A stretch of DNA of 64,000 nucleotides from Aliisedimentitalea scapharcae (GCF_045277565.1 NZ_CP123587.1:62001-126000); one strand, 5' to 3'. Shown: positions 1 through 8,765, numbered from the stretch's first letter. The notes: generated by a model from the letters alone, not told the origin. Numbers and translations: made by a program.

Positions 1-2030
1 CGTCCAAAGTAATCGTAACTTGTCGCGCGTTCGACTATCGACAGCAAATCCCGAACAGAAAACTGCCGTTTGAACATGAGTTGGAGTTACTCCCTTATGA
101 TAGCGAGCAACAACAGTCCTATGTCGAAAGCTGGTATTCGGCAGCGGTGTCGTCTGGGCGCCTCACGGTCGATGAAGCCTCGCCACTTTGCGCTGCTTTG
201 ATCGTTGAGTTGAAAACCCCTGACGTCGGAGAGCTTGGCGCATCTCCTCTTTTGCTGGCACTGCTAACAATGATTCACTCAGAAGAGGCTAAACTACCAG
301 ATTCGCGCGCCGTCCTTTGCGACAAAGCCGTCGAGTACATGTTGGCTGACGCAGCAAAATGGCGGTTTCGAGAAGCAGGGCAACAGACGACCGCCACACC
401 ACCGGTAATCTCTCTAGCCATCGATGTTGCCCACGCTATCCACGTTAGCGAGGAAGACTTGGATGGCGCGAGTCCTTCCGGCATTTCGTCTCGGGAAGTG
501 TTAAATTTTGCGCGGAAAATCTGTGAGCAAATGAAAGATGCAGAACCGACAAGAAACATCCCGTCAGCAGAGAACTTGGCAAAGAGGCTACTAAATAGTC
601 ACGGCTTGCTCGTCGAGACCTCAGAAGACACGTACGAGTTTTCTCATCGTTCCTTTCAGGAATTCTTGGCTGGACAATACTACGCCGCAGGTGCCCACGA
701 TGAAGAAGCGCTTAACTATGCCGCCAAGCTTCACTGGCGCGAGCCATTCAGACTTCTTGCCAGCTTTGCTGGTCACGAAGGTAACAACCTATACTACGTG
801 GTCTCGCTCATAACCCGTCTAGTCCGCACAGAAAACGTATCTCACGACTTTATCCTCCGGACGTTGCTCGGCGCCGAAATGCTAGCGGAGATTGGAAAGA
901 GGAGGCTCGCTCTTCACAAGTACGAACGTGTCTACGGAGAGCCGATTTCGGGAAACGTTGGGGAAACGGGCCTATGGGGGATAGCCGCGGAAATTTTGCA
1001 TGATCAGGTCGAAGACGAGAAAATGAGTCTCGCGGAGCGAGATCGCGCCGGTGTCATTCTTGGTCAGTTAGGTGATCCGCGTATCATTTCTCCAAATGGT
1101 GAGAGCATTTTCGAGAATGCAGTTCCAATTCAGGGGGGTCTAAGAAAAATTGGAACGGATAGATTGGATCCAGCTGACCTTAGAAAAACGGGTGGTTTTT
1201 TGGGCGGCATTCGCATGGTGCAGCTACCTGACTTCAAGATATCCAGATACCCAATCACCAACCACGAATTTGGGACCTTTATAGAAGATGGTGGTTACCA
1301 AAATCCTGAATTTTGGAATGGTCGGTTAGCGAAAGGTTGGATGCAGGGAACAGACTCCGTATTGGACGAGTTAAGGTCACACTGGATTGAAACGCTCCAT
1401 CTTCACCATGAAAAAGAGATCAACGCAGGAGAAATATCTTTGGAAGACACCGAAAGGGAAGCTTCGCAAAGAATCGCGCCTAGAAACCTGCCTTACTACT
1501 GGAATGACCGCCGATTTAGTGCAGCAAATCAACCCGTCGTTGGGATAAATTTTTGGGAAGCTAAAGCGTATTGTGCTTGGGCAACCGAAAATGCCAGAAC
1601 GCGTGGCTGGATTAACGAATACGAATGTGTTGCCCTACCAACGGAATTTGAATGGGAAGCTGCATCGCGACCGATTGATGATGATCGGATCTTCCCTTGG
1701 GGAGATAATTGGGACGAAAGCAAGGCTCACGTTCGAACCAATTTACTTAACTTGAGGCAGCCGACACCTGTGGGTGTCTATCTTGAAAACTGGGACGGCG
1801 GTCCATGCGAAATGGCGGGGAATGTGTGGGAATGGACCGATAGCCTGTTTGTCGACTTCGACGAGACCCTCGACGCGGAGCGCCAAAACGACGACAGTCT
1901 CGAACAAAGGGTCGTGAGGGGCAGCTCTTGGCAAAATAACCCAATCGTTGCGGCATGCGGAGCTAGAGCAGTTGATAGGTCCTACAACCTATTTTACGAT
2001 GTCGGCTTCCGGGTGATAATCAGAGTTTAA
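1..2030 (+). CDS. NACHT NTPase C-terminal part fused to FGE-like (C-type lectin fold) domain, 5' end outside window
   Basis: The reading frame is open from base 3, so the gene enters from the left edge; the TTG at 81 is only an internal codon. The first visible residues include VIVTCRAFDY, the sensor segment of NACHT/STAND NTPases, followed by ELLPYDSEQQQSYVESWY and the helical part ending in SHRSFQEFLAGQYYAAG, typical of NACHT proteins. From about residue 370 of the visible part an FGE-sulfatase/SUMF1 domain follows (FKISRYPITNHEF, LPTEFEWEAA, FPWGDNWD, MAGNVWEWTDS, RVVRGSSWQ, VGFRV). Family knowledge: NACHT proteins act as sensors in prokaryotic conflict systems, and FGE folds are common ligand-binding ends, including variable proteins of diversity-generating retroelements. 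The Walker A region lies outside the window. Codon use looks more AT-rich than in the copper island downstream. Confidence 0.8.
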   Translation, partial: SKVIVTCRAFDYRQQIPNRKLPFEHELELLPYDSEQQQSYVESWYSAAVSSGRLTVDEASPLCAALIVELKTPDVGELGASPLLLALLTMIHSEEAKLPDSRAVLCDKAVEYMLADAAKWRFREAGQQTTATPPVISLAIDVAHAIHVSEEDLDGASPSGISSREVLNFARKICEQMKDAEPTRNIPSAENLAKRLLNSHGLLVETSEDTYEFSHRSFQEFLAGQYYAAGAHDEEALNYAAKLHWREPFRLLASFAGHEGNNLYYVVSLITRLVRTENVSHDFILRTLLGAEMLAEIGKRRLALHKYERVYGEPISGNVGETGLWGIAAEILHDQVEDEKMSLAERDRAGVILGQLGDPRIISPNGESIFENAVPIQGGLRKIGTDRLDPADLRKTGGFLGGIRMVQLPDFKISRYPITNHEFGTFIEDGGYQNPEFWNGRLAKGWMQGTDSVLDELRSHWIETLHLHHEKEINAGEISLEDTEREASQRIAPRNLPYYWNDRRFSAANQPVVGINFWEAKAYCAWATENARTRGWINEYECVALPTEFEWEAASRPIDDDRIFPWGDNWDESKAHVRTNLLNLRQPTPVGVYLENWDGGPCEMAGNVWEWTDSLFVDFDETLDAERQNDDSLEQRVVRGSSWQNNPIVAACGARAVDRSYNLFYDVGFRVIIRV

Positions 2031-2185
2031 CCATAATCGTCGCACCTGAAGTTGCTCCGTATCAGCGTTGCTCGAACGGAAATCTGGATTCACCGGAATT
2101 TCGACAAAAAATTCACATAACGTTAATTACTTGCAACCGCTTTACTTAACATAATAAACCTTACGCGTCCTTTGTATGTAGCCGG

Positions 2186-2217
2186 GGTGGATTCACAAAC
2201 GAAGTGCAAATTCTGTA
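2186..2217 (+). repeat. Left inverted repeat of IS30-like element
   Basis: Shares TCAC and GAAGTGCA blocks with the reverse complement of 3268-3299. Several mismatches make it an imperfect repeat, as is usual for IS30-family ends. Confidence 0.6.
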
Positions 2218-2248
2218 CAAATACAGAGAGTTGCATGGAGTATGAAGA

Positions 2249-3258
2249 ATGGGAAGCCATTACTGTCACCTGAATCTGGATGAACGCCGCAAGCTCGCAA
2301 AGTGGCTTGAAGCCAAAATGCCGATTTCAGAGATCGCGGATCGATTAGGTCGCGACCCCTCCACGATCTACCGAGACATCAAGCGCAACCGGTACACGGA
2401 CACCGAACTGCCCGAGTTGAACGGCTACTACGCTTTGAATGCCCAGGACATGTACGAGAAGCGCCGCGCGATCCATCGCAAGATGATCGTTCACCCTGAG
2501 CTGAAGGAAGCCATCGAAGATCGGTTGAAGGCTGGCTGGTCCCCCGAACAGATCGCAGGACGCATGCGGCTGGAGCACCATCCGATCCGTGTGAGCCACG
2601 AGACGATCTATCGGTTCGCTTATTCCAAAGATGGCCGCGATGAGCAATTCTATCGTCACCTTCCCGAACATCGCCGTCGCCGCAGGCCGCGTGGCTACCG
2701 CAGGCACAACCGAACGCACATCTTCGACGTTCAAAGCCTGTCCCACAGGCCCGAGCGCGTCGCGGATCGCAAGCAGTTCGGCCACTGGGAGTGCGATCTG
2801 ATGATGTTCCGCAAAGAGCATGGAAAGGTCAACGTGACGTCCTTGGTCGAACGCGTCAGCCGCTATGCTGTGGTGATGCGAAACGAGGATCGCCAGTCCA
2901 AACCAATCATGGAAGCGCTGATCCAGGGCCTAGCTCCCCTGCCCGCAGATGCACGTCAGTCGATCACCTTCGACCGTGGCACGGAGTTCTCGGCCTGGAA
3001 GCACCTCAAGCCGGGATCGGCGCGGACGCATGGTTCTGCGATCCGCAAGCGCCGTATCAGAAAGGCACCGTGGAAAACACGAACAACAGATTGCGAAAGT
3101 ACCTTCCCCGCTCGACCGAACCGACGGCGCTGACAAATCGATATTTGAGGTCGATTTGCCACCGCCTCAATTCAACGCCGCGCAAATGCCTTGGCTACAG
3201 AACGCCCGCAGAGGTCTTCGAGACCAAGCTGATGGAAATCCAGAACCGACTGGGATAA
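2249..3258 (+). pseudogene. IS30-family transposase, broken by one frameshift
   Basis: The ATG at 2249 has a GGAG ribosome site 8 bases upstream. The N-terminus carries the IS30 helix-turn-helix region (LNLDERRKLAKWLEAK, ISEIADRLGRDPSTIYRDI). DDE residues are visible as the D in GHWECDLMMF, the D in FDRGTEF and the E in KGTVENTNNRLRKYLP. The first two lie in the frame starting at 2249. The glutamate lies in the frame that runs to the stop at 3258. The switch is near 3010, where the expected reading AAG-GCC-GGG-ATC appears to have lost one base, and the first frame runs on to a stop at 3133. IS30 transposases normally come from one uninterrupted frame, so this is best read as an inactivating deletion, although a sequence error is possible. 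Confidence 0.8.
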
Positions 3259-3267
3259 AACGACATA

Positions 3268-3299
3268 TCAGGAACTGCACTTCAGCGTGAGTTCACACC
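3268..3299 (-). repeat. Right inverted repeat of IS30-like element
   Basis: Reverse complement matches the left end at 2186-2217 in the GAAGTGCA and TCAC blocks. It begins 9 bases after the transposase frame ends. Confidence 0.6.
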
Positions 3300-3570
3300 G
3301 GGCACATTCTACCCTCCTGCGCTATCGCCCTCCGCCTCCGGAAACACTCAACCTGATCGGCTCGAGGCCGGTCATGCACTAGAAATCAAGCCGAACCAAT
3401 CAGGTGGGGCTGATCAAGTCGCCAGTTGACCATGAAATAGAGAGGAAGAAAACTAGCAAGGCAGGCGTCTGGGAAACCAGGGGCTTTTCAAGCTGCTACT
3501 GATCTGAAGTCTTGGAAGCTCGGCAGTACATCAGAAAGCCGATCATTCACGCGAGCGCATCCAGATCAAA
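3300..3570. other. Non-coding stretch between IS30 and copper island
   Basis: No ORF with coding character was recognised on either strand. The stretch ends at the first TGTATC regulatory box and probably carries the promoter region of the rightward copper unit. No convincing -35/-10 pair was picked out. Confidence 0.4.
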
Positions 3571-3590
3571 TGTATCAAAACGTATCCTTG
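3571..3590 (+). promoter_or_regulatory. TGTATC direct-repeat box A, candidate copper regulator operator
   Basis: Reads TGTATCAAAACGTATCCTTG: two near-identical hexamers with a 10-bp period. It lies about 56 bases upstream of the first start codon of the rightward copper unit. It matches the boxes at 15422, 18798 and 21305. Tandem repeats with a period of about 10 bp are the usual binding pattern of OmpR-type regulators; assignment to the regulator at 20534-21262 is inference. Confidence 0.55.
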
Positions 3591-3646
3591 AGTTGCAGTA
3601 CTTCGCTGGCTAGCTAGATAAGGCAAAAGAAAGCGGAGTTGTGTCA

Positions 3647-3970
3647 ATGCGCTCAAAAGCGGGAAAACAGTGGACGGCGTTTCTGCTAGCGCTGTTGCTG
3701 GCAATGTCAGCGATTTCCGCGCATTTGACTGCTGAAGCAGAAGGGCCAGTTGAGAACGCTGCTGTATATCAGCATGGAACAGAGGAAGGCCACAACCATT
3801 CCGCCCTCGGCCAGTGCCACCAGGCTTCGGCCTGCGAAGGCTCGGCTGCATTGCAGGTTTGGCAGCAGTCTTCCATCATCATTGAAGCTGGAGAACTCGC
3901 GGTCGTCCCGGTTAGTCTCAGCCTGGCTTCCTTGGCGCCTGAAGCGCACCTTCCACCTCCCAAAGTGTAG
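3647..3970 (+). CDS. Small exported His/Cys-containing protein, first gene of copper unit
   Basis: The ATG at 3647 is preferred over the GTG at 3641 because the GGAG at 3635-3638 is 8 bases from the ATG but only 2 from the GTG. The product is about 107 residues. A lysine/arginine start followed by a hydrophobic stretch (WTAFLLALLLAMSAISAHL) looks like a signal peptide. The mature part holds scattered histidines (QHGTEEGHNH) and the pair CHQASAC, and ends proline-rich. This suits a small periplasmic metal-binding protein, and such short ORFs often precede copA. I do not recognise a named family with certainty. It is the first gene after box A and probably shares its transcript with copA. Confidence 0.55.
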   Translation: MRSKAGKQWTAFLLALLLAMSAISAHLTAEAEGPVENAAVYQHGTEEGHNHSALGQCHQASACEGSAALQVWQQSSIIIEAGELAVVPVSLSLASLAPEAHLPPPKV

Positions 3971-4141
3971 CCCCAAAGCTTGACCAACCGATGACATCCC
4001 CTCCGTTTGAGGGATGCAGCGTGTAATTGCCCCGTTTTGCAAATGAACGCTGCTCCGGTTGATACCAACAATTAAAACGCTGCGCTTGGGGATACCTTCG
4101 GGGCCAGCGGACCAGTATTTCAACAGATCAAAGGACTGACG

Positions 4142-6076
4142 ATGCCAACCATCGAACCTTGGCGCGCGGCCATAGCCAGCGTTGCCCTTATCTTGTCCGC
4201 GACTACCGCGGCACACTCAGGAACCTACGACATCTCAGTGGACAAAATCCGCATCGACGCTGGCGATTTTCGAAAATCCGGGATCGGTTACAACAAAAGC
4301 CAGACCCCTACAGTCTTGCGATTCAAAGAGGGTGAGGATGTTACGCTAAACGTGACAAACAACCTGCGCGAGGATACATCGATCCACTGGCACGGATTGA
4401 TCCTGCCCTTCGATCAGGATGGGGTGCCAAAGATCAGCTTTGACGGCATCAAGCCGGGCGAAACCTTCACTTACAACTTTCCGATCAAGCAGGCCGGAAC
4501 CTACTGGTTTCACAGCCATTCGGGGTTCCAGGAGCCGGATGGAGCCTATGGTGCCATCGTGATCGAGCCCAAGGGCGGAGAGCGCATCCGCGCGAACCGC
4601 GATTACGTGGTGCAACTGACCGACACCCACCCGCAGCGCGGCAAGCGGATCATGCGCAACCTGAAAATGTCGGCGGATTACTACAACCGCTCGCAGCGCA
4701 CATTGCAGGATCTGATCAAGGATTCGGGCGATATCGGCCTCAAGGCGGCTCTGGAAGACCGCAAGATGTGGGGCCGGATGCGGATGATGCCCACCGATGT
4801 CGAGGACGTCCAGGGGTTCACCCCCATGATCAACGGCGAAAGCACCGAGCAGAACTGGACCGGCCTGTTCAAGCCGGGCGAAAAGGTGCGGCTGCGGCTG
4901 ATCAACTCCTCGGCCATGGCCTATTTCGACGTGCGGATCCCGGGCCTCAAAATGACCGTGGTTCAAGCCGACGGCAATGATGTCAAGCCGGTCACGGTAG
5001 ACGAACTGCGGATCTCGGTGGCCGAAACCTATGACGTGATCGTGCAGCCCAAGGAAAACCGCGTTTACAGCATCTTGGCTGAATCGATGGGCCGCACGGC
5101 CCTGGTGCGCGGCACCCTGGCCCCGCGCGAAGGCATGGCCGGACCGGTGCCGCCGCTGCGGGAAAAACCGCGCCTGACCATGGCCGACATGAGCGGCATG
5201 ATGGGCGGCATGGGCATGGAAGGCCATGTCATGCAAAGCGCCGCCAAACCGCTCGACGACATGAGCGGCATGGATCACAGCCAGATGAACATGCAGCCCA
5301 AACCGCAACCGATGGAGGGCATGGACCACAGCCAGATGGGCCACGCCGCACCGGCCCCCAAGGCCGAGGCCGCGCCGATGGATCACTCTGCCATGACCGG
5401 CACCGACCAACCGATGGATCACAGCCAGATGGGTCATGCCGCGCCGGCGGCTCAGGCCAAGGCCGCACCGATGGACCACTCCACCATGACCGGTGCGGAC
5501 AAGCCTATGAAAGGCATGGATCACTCCAAGATGACCGGGTCCGGTAACTCGATGGCGGGTATGAATCATTCTGCAATGGCCAATGCCAAGGGACAGGGCG
5601 ACCCGTTCTATGCTCCCGGCAGCGGGCTGACCCCGAAGGCGGCCAATGGCGGCAAGTTTCTCAGCTATGACGACCTGACGGCGCGTAAACCGCTCTACAA
5701 GGACCGGCCCGCAACCCGCGAGATCGAGTTGCGCCTGACCGGCAACATGGAACGCTACATCTGGTCGATCAACGGCAAGAAACTGTCCGAGGCAGAGCCG
5801 ATCGTGCTGAAGTACGGTGAACGGGTGCGGTTCAAATTCGTCAACGAAACCATGATGTCCCACCCGATGCACTTGCACGGTATGTGGTCGATCCTGGATA
5901 CAGGCAAGGGCAAGTACGACCCGATCAAACACACGGTCAGCGTCGCGCCAGGCACCACCGTCTATACCGAGACCGAGGTTGATGTGACCGGCCAGTGGGC
6001 CTTTCACTGCCACCTGTCTTACCACGCCGACGCGGGCATGTTCCGCAAGGTCGTGATCCAAGGCGGCCCCGCCTGA
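4142..6076 (+). CDS. copA: Periplasmic multicopper oxidase, copper resistance protein CopA (PcoA type)
   Basis: The 644-residue protein matches the CopA/PcoA length and layout. An N-terminal hydrophobic signal (AAIASVALILSATTAAHS) precedes the cupredoxin domains. Copper ligands are visible: HWHG at 82-85, WFHSH at 122-126, HPMHLHG around 570 and HCHLSYHADAGM near 617, the last with the type 1 ligands. Between roughly residues 345 and 485 lies a Met/His-rich linker with at least seven MDHSxM-like repeats, a usual Cu(I)-binding segment of CopA. In the periplasm CopA proteins bind and oxidise Cu(I). Unlike most CopA proteins, the N-terminus shows no twin-arginine motif, so export may be by Sec. 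CopB follows 29 bases downstream. Confidence 0.93.
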   Translation: MPTIEPWRAAIASVALILSATTAAHSGTYDISVDKIRIDAGDFRKSGIGYNKSQTPTVLRFKEGEDVTLNVTNNLREDTSIHWHGLILPFDQDGVPKISFDGIKPGETFTYNFPIKQAGTYWFHSHSGFQEPDGAYGAIVIEPKGGERIRANRDYVVQLTDTHPQRGKRIMRNLKMSADYYNRSQRTLQDLIKDSGDIGLKAALEDRKMWGRMRMMPTDVEDVQGFTPMINGESTEQNWTGLFKPGEKVRLRLINSSAMAYFDVRIPGLKMTVVQADGNDVKPVTVDELRISVAETYDVIVQPKENRVYSILAESMGRTALVRGTLAPREGMAGPVPPLREKPRLTMADMSGMMGGMGMEGHVMQSAAKPLDDMSGMDHSQMNMQPKPQPMEGMDHSQMGHAAPAPKAEAAPMDHSAMTGTDQPMDHSQMGHAAPAAQAKAAPMDHSTMTGADKPMKGMDHSKMTGSGNSMAGMNHSAMANAKGQGDPFYAPGSGLTPKAANGGKFLSYDDLTARKPLYKDRPATREIELRLTGNMERYIWSINGKKLSEAEPIVLKYGERVRFKFVNETMMSHPMHLHGMWSILDTGKGKYDPIKHTVSVAPGTTVYTETEVDVTGQWAFHCHLSYHADAGMFRKVVIQGGPA

Positions 6077-6105
6077 TGCGCTCCCACAAGGAAAGAGACA
6101 CAGAG

Positions 6106-6810
6106 ATGAACAGAATGCGCAATGCCGCCCTTGCCGGGGCGATGGCGATGGCCTGGGCGCTTCCCACGCAGGCGGAACAGCTGATCTACGGGTTCCAGGC
6201 CGAACAGCTGGAATACAGGCAGGGTGATGGCGAAGACAGCTTCGTCTGGGATTTCGACGCCCTGATCGGCACCGACGAGCAGAAACTCGTCTGGCGCAGC
6301 GAAGGCGAGCGGGTACAGGGGGCGGGCGGGTTCGAGACGCTCGAAAACCAGCTGCGCCTGCAATTCCCGGTATCGACCTTCTTCGATGCGGTGGTCGGCA
6401 TTCAGGCAAGCACGCCCGACGGCCTGCCGGATCGCTATAACGCGGTTCTGGGCCTCAAGGGACTGGCACCGCAATGGTTCGAGATCGACGCCGACCTTTA
6501 TCTGTCGGACAATTCCTTCTTTCGCTTCGAGGGCGAATACGAGGCGATGCTGACCAATCGGCTGATCCTGACTCCGAACCTAGAGCTGACAGTGCCCCTG
6601 CAGGATGACCTGGCCTATGATCAGGCCGCTGGCGGTGCCACGATCGAAGCAGGTTTGCGGCTCAGCTACGACCTGATCGACCGGGCCGTTTCGCCTTATA
6701 TCGGGGTGAACTACGAACGGTCCTATGGCGGCACTGCGGATCTAATCCGTGCCGCGGGCGACGAGAACGGCACGTTCTCGGTCGTGTTCGGAACAAAACT
6801 GATGTTCTGA
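6106..6810 (+). CDS. copB: Outer membrane copper resistance protein CopB
   Basis: The start at 6106 is chosen because it follows AAGGAAAGAG and gives a proper signal peptide (MNRMRNAALAGAMAMAWALPTQA); the frame is open further upstream but only over copA. The 234-residue protein matches the CopB family (PF05275), which forms an outer membrane beta-barrel with copper-binding capacity. Visible family segments are GFQAEQLEYRQGDG, WDFDALIGTDEQKLVWRSEGER and an alternating beta pattern ending in an aromatic residue (KLMF), as expected for an outer membrane protein. It is shorter than some homologues, which carry a Met-rich N-terminal extension that is absent here. It is co-transcribed with copA. 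Confidence 0.92.
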   Translation: MNRMRNAALAGAMAMAWALPTQAEQLIYGFQAEQLEYRQGDGEDSFVWDFDALIGTDEQKLVWRSEGERVQGAGGFETLENQLRLQFPVSTFFDAVVGIQASTPDGLPDRYNAVLGLKGLAPQWFEIDADLYLSDNSFFRFEGEYEAMLTNRLILTPNLELTVPLQDDLAYDQAAGGATIEAGLRLSYDLIDRAVSPYIGVNYERSYGGTADLIRAAGDENGTFSVVFGTKLMF

Positions 6811-6843
6811 CCGGACATCGGGCGGGCCGCGGCCAGCCCGGTC

Positions 6844-6883
6844 ACCAGCGGCGTGGCAAGCCCAAAATCGCTGCGCCGCTGGT
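6844..6883 (+). terminator. Intercistronic stem-loop between copB and cupredoxin gene
   Basis: ACCAGCGGCG (6844-6853) pairs exactly with CGCCGCTGGT (6874-6883) around a 20-base loop. No T-run follows, so it is more likely an mRNA-stability or attenuation hairpin than a full terminator. Confidence 0.4.
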
Positions 6884-6916
6884 ATCACCTATCCTCAAAC
6901 CTAACAGGAGTTAACT

Positions 6917-7432
6917 ATGAAAAACCTTCTTATCGTTTCGCTCGTAGCCGCTATCGGTGCCAGTGTCGCCATCGCCGGACCCTCGGGTCACGGTGAAGAA
7001 AGCAAGGACAACAGCGCACAGGGCCATGGCAGCAGCGGTCACGCTAGCATGATGGAAACGGGCATGCCCGGACGGGCCAGCCAGGTAAACCGCATGATCA
7101 TGGTGACGATGAGCGAAACTGACGACGGCGAGATGATCTATACCCCGAAAGATTTCGATATCAAAAAGGGCGAAACAATCCGCTTTATGGTGACCAACAA
7201 AGGTGAACTGGAACATGAGTTCATCCTAGATACCGTCGAGCGCAATGCAATGCACAAGGAAGCGATGGCGCAACAGATGGAATCCCACCAGAGTCCAAAC
7301 GCAATTACGCTGGAGCCAGGTGAAAAGGGCGAGATCATCTGGACCTTCGGCAATCCCGGCACCTTCGAGGTCGCCTGCCTGATCCCCGGACATTACGAAT
7401 CCGGCATGTTCGGCAAGGTCGCTGTAAACTAA
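6917..7432 (+). CDS. Periplasmic cupredoxin (plastocyanin/azurin fold, CopI-like)
   Basis: The ATG at 6917 follows an AACAGGAG ribosome site. The 171-residue protein has a signal peptide (MKNLLIVSLVAAIGASVAIA), a His/Met-rich linker (HGEESKDNSAQGHGSSGHASMMETGM) and one cupredoxin domain. A complete type 1 copper site is visible: His in GELEHEF, then Cys, His and Met in ACLIPGHYESGM. This matches small periplasmic cupredoxins found with cop genes (such as CopI), which help tolerate copper in the periplasm. The name is by resemblance, so no symbol is given. It lies 106 bases after copB with a hairpin between them. Confidence 0.85.
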   Translation: MKNLLIVSLVAAIGASVAIAGPSGHGEESKDNSAQGHGSSGHASMMETGMPGRASQVNRMIMVTMSETDDGEMIYTPKDFDIKKGETIRFMVTNKGELEHEFILDTVERNAMHKEAMAQQMESHQSPNAITLEPGEKGEIIWTFGNPGTFEVACLIPGHYESGMFGKVAVN

Positions 7433-7464
7433 CCTCCCGGCACCTCACCACTCGACGGAACAAG

Positions 7465-8754
7465 GTGCCCACCTGCGCGGCAATTCAATGGGGTTGCCGC
7501 GCTTTTTCTGGATATTCCCCAACGATGACTGGTTCTTGGTTCCCGGAGTTTCACACGCTGGCGCATTCAGTCGCTGGGTGGTTGGGGACGGATTACGACA
7601 GCGGGGCCCCGGATTGGGTACATCCGCTGATGCACCTGATCCTGGTGCTTGCCCCCTCGCTTCTCATGATGTCGTTGCTTGCGCTGGTGATCCGCGGATT
7701 GCGGCGGCTGCACCAGCACCATGAGAAACGCGACCCAAGGCACCGGAGGCGGCCGCGCATCGGCGGGCTGGATCGGAACCTGCTGACTCAGATCCTGCGC
7801 GGAACCCGCCGCCGCCAGGTCGGTCTTTTGCTGCTCAGCCTGTCGCTGATGCCGCCACTTTATCTCTCGCTGGAAATGCCCAAACAGATCGTCAACAATG
7901 TGCTGGAACCCTCGGCGGGACCGGGCGAGATTTACGGCTTCACTCTCAGTCAGACGCAAATGCTGGGCCTGTTCAGCGCCATCTATCTTGCCGCCATCTC
8001 GCTGAACGGCCTGGGTAAATACACGCTGAACAGGTGCAAGAGCCAGGTCGCAGAACATCTGCTCAGACGGTTGCGGCTGCTGATCTACCGGCATTGGCGG
8101 CATCGGCTGCCGCACCATCGCCAAAGCGAAATCGTGCAAGTCCTGAGTGCTGAAGTAGAGCCCATCGGCGGCTTCGCCGCCGATCTGATTGCACTACCGG
8201 TGACACAGGGCGGGACCCTGCTTACCATCCTCTTGTTCATGTTCCTTCAGGACCCGATCCTAGGGGCTGCGGCACTTACGGTTTTACCTCTGCAACTGGT
8301 CCTGCTACCCTATCTGCAACGGATCGTGAATCGGCTGAGCCGCGAACGCATCCGGGCCATGCGGGTACTGACTCGCGGCCTAACCGGGCAATTGTCGCCA
8401 GAGCAAAATGGTCTCGATGGAATCCGAAAAACGGCGGCCTCGCTGCGAGAGCTGGAGCAAATTCGCTATCGCATTCACCGGGTCAAGTTTCTGGCCAAGG
8501 CGCTCAACAATTTTCTGACCGCGCTGACCCCTTTCCTATTCTATTCTCTTGGCGGCTATTTCGTGATCGAAGAGCGGATCACCCTAGGTGCCCTGATCGC
8601 GGTGCTGGCCGCGCACAAAGACTTTTCGGCACCGCTGAAAGAGTTGTTCCGCTATTATCAACAGCTCGAAGATTCCCGCATCCGCTATCGTGCGGTTCTG
8701 GGGTTTCTGATCGAGAGACCGGGCCCGCAGCGCCCAAAGGACGGCACGGCATGA
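7465..8754 (+). CDS. ABC exporter-type transmembrane domain protein without nucleotide-binding domain
   Basis: The 429-residue frame starts with GTG at 7465; the ATG at 7525 is an equally plausible start, and neither has a strong ribosome site. Multiple hydrophobic segments and charged loops (e.g. RRLRLLIYRHWRHRLPHH, then EPIGGFAADLIALPVTQGGT) resemble the six-helix type 1 ABC exporter membrane domain. The sequence ends soon after the last helix (YRAVLGFLIERPG), where a normal half-transporter would continue into its ATPase domain. No Walker motif or LSGGQ is present, and downstream DNA codes on the other strand. It could be a natural stand-alone membrane domain needing an ATPase from elsewhere, or a truncated exporter. 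It sits last in the rightward copper unit. Confidence 0.65.
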   Translation: MPTCAAIQWGCRAFSGYSPTMTGSWFPEFHTLAHSVAGWLGTDYDSGAPDWVHPLMHLILVLAPSLLMMSLLALVIRGLRRLHQHHEKRDPRHRRRPRIGGLDRNLLTQILRGTRRRQVGLLLLSLSLMPPLYLSLEMPKQIVNNVLEPSAGPGEIYGFTLSQTQMLGLFSAIYLAAISLNGLGKYTLNRCKSQVAEHLLRRLRLLIYRHWRHRLPHHRQSEIVQVLSAEVEPIGGFAADLIALPVTQGGTLLTILLFMFLQDPILGAAALTVLPLQLVLLPYLQRIVNRLSRERIRAMRVLTRGLTGQLSPEQNGLDGIRKTAASLRELEQIRYRIHRVKFLAKALNNFLTALTPFLFYSLGGYFVIEERITLGALIAVLAAHKDFSAPLKELFRYYQQLEDSRIRYRAVLGFLIERPGPQRPKDGTA

Positions 8755-8765
8755 CCCGACCAATC

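Larger units (their letters stand above)
2186..3299 (+). mobile_element. IS30-family insertion sequence, transposase frameshifted
   Basis: One transposase gene is bracketed by imperfect inverted repeats. The left end reads GGTGGATTCAC...GAAGTGCA from 2186, and the reverse complement of the right end reads GGTGTGAACTCAC...GAAGTGCA ending at 3299. The two ends share the GAAGTGCA core and the TCAC block. No clear target duplication was identified. The element separates the NACHT gene from the copper island and is one of two IS30-type sequences here; the other is a remnant near 26.7-27.2 kb. Confidence 0.75.

Noticed and set aside
1910..2025. Active diversity-generating retroelement in the window
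   Set aside because: No reverse transcriptase, template repeat or accessory gene is present; only a suggestive FGE end remains, so it is kept as a hypothesis.
5188..5600. Repeated ATGGATCACAGC-like units that might suggest a CRISPR or satellite array
   Set aside because: They are in-frame codons for the MDHSxM copper-binding repeats of CopA, with irregular spacing and no spacers.
4346..6409. 687-residue open frame antisense to copA
   Set aside because: It is a mirror of the GC-rich copA/copB codons, has the His/Arg-rich composition of a shadow frame, no ribosome site and no family resemblance.
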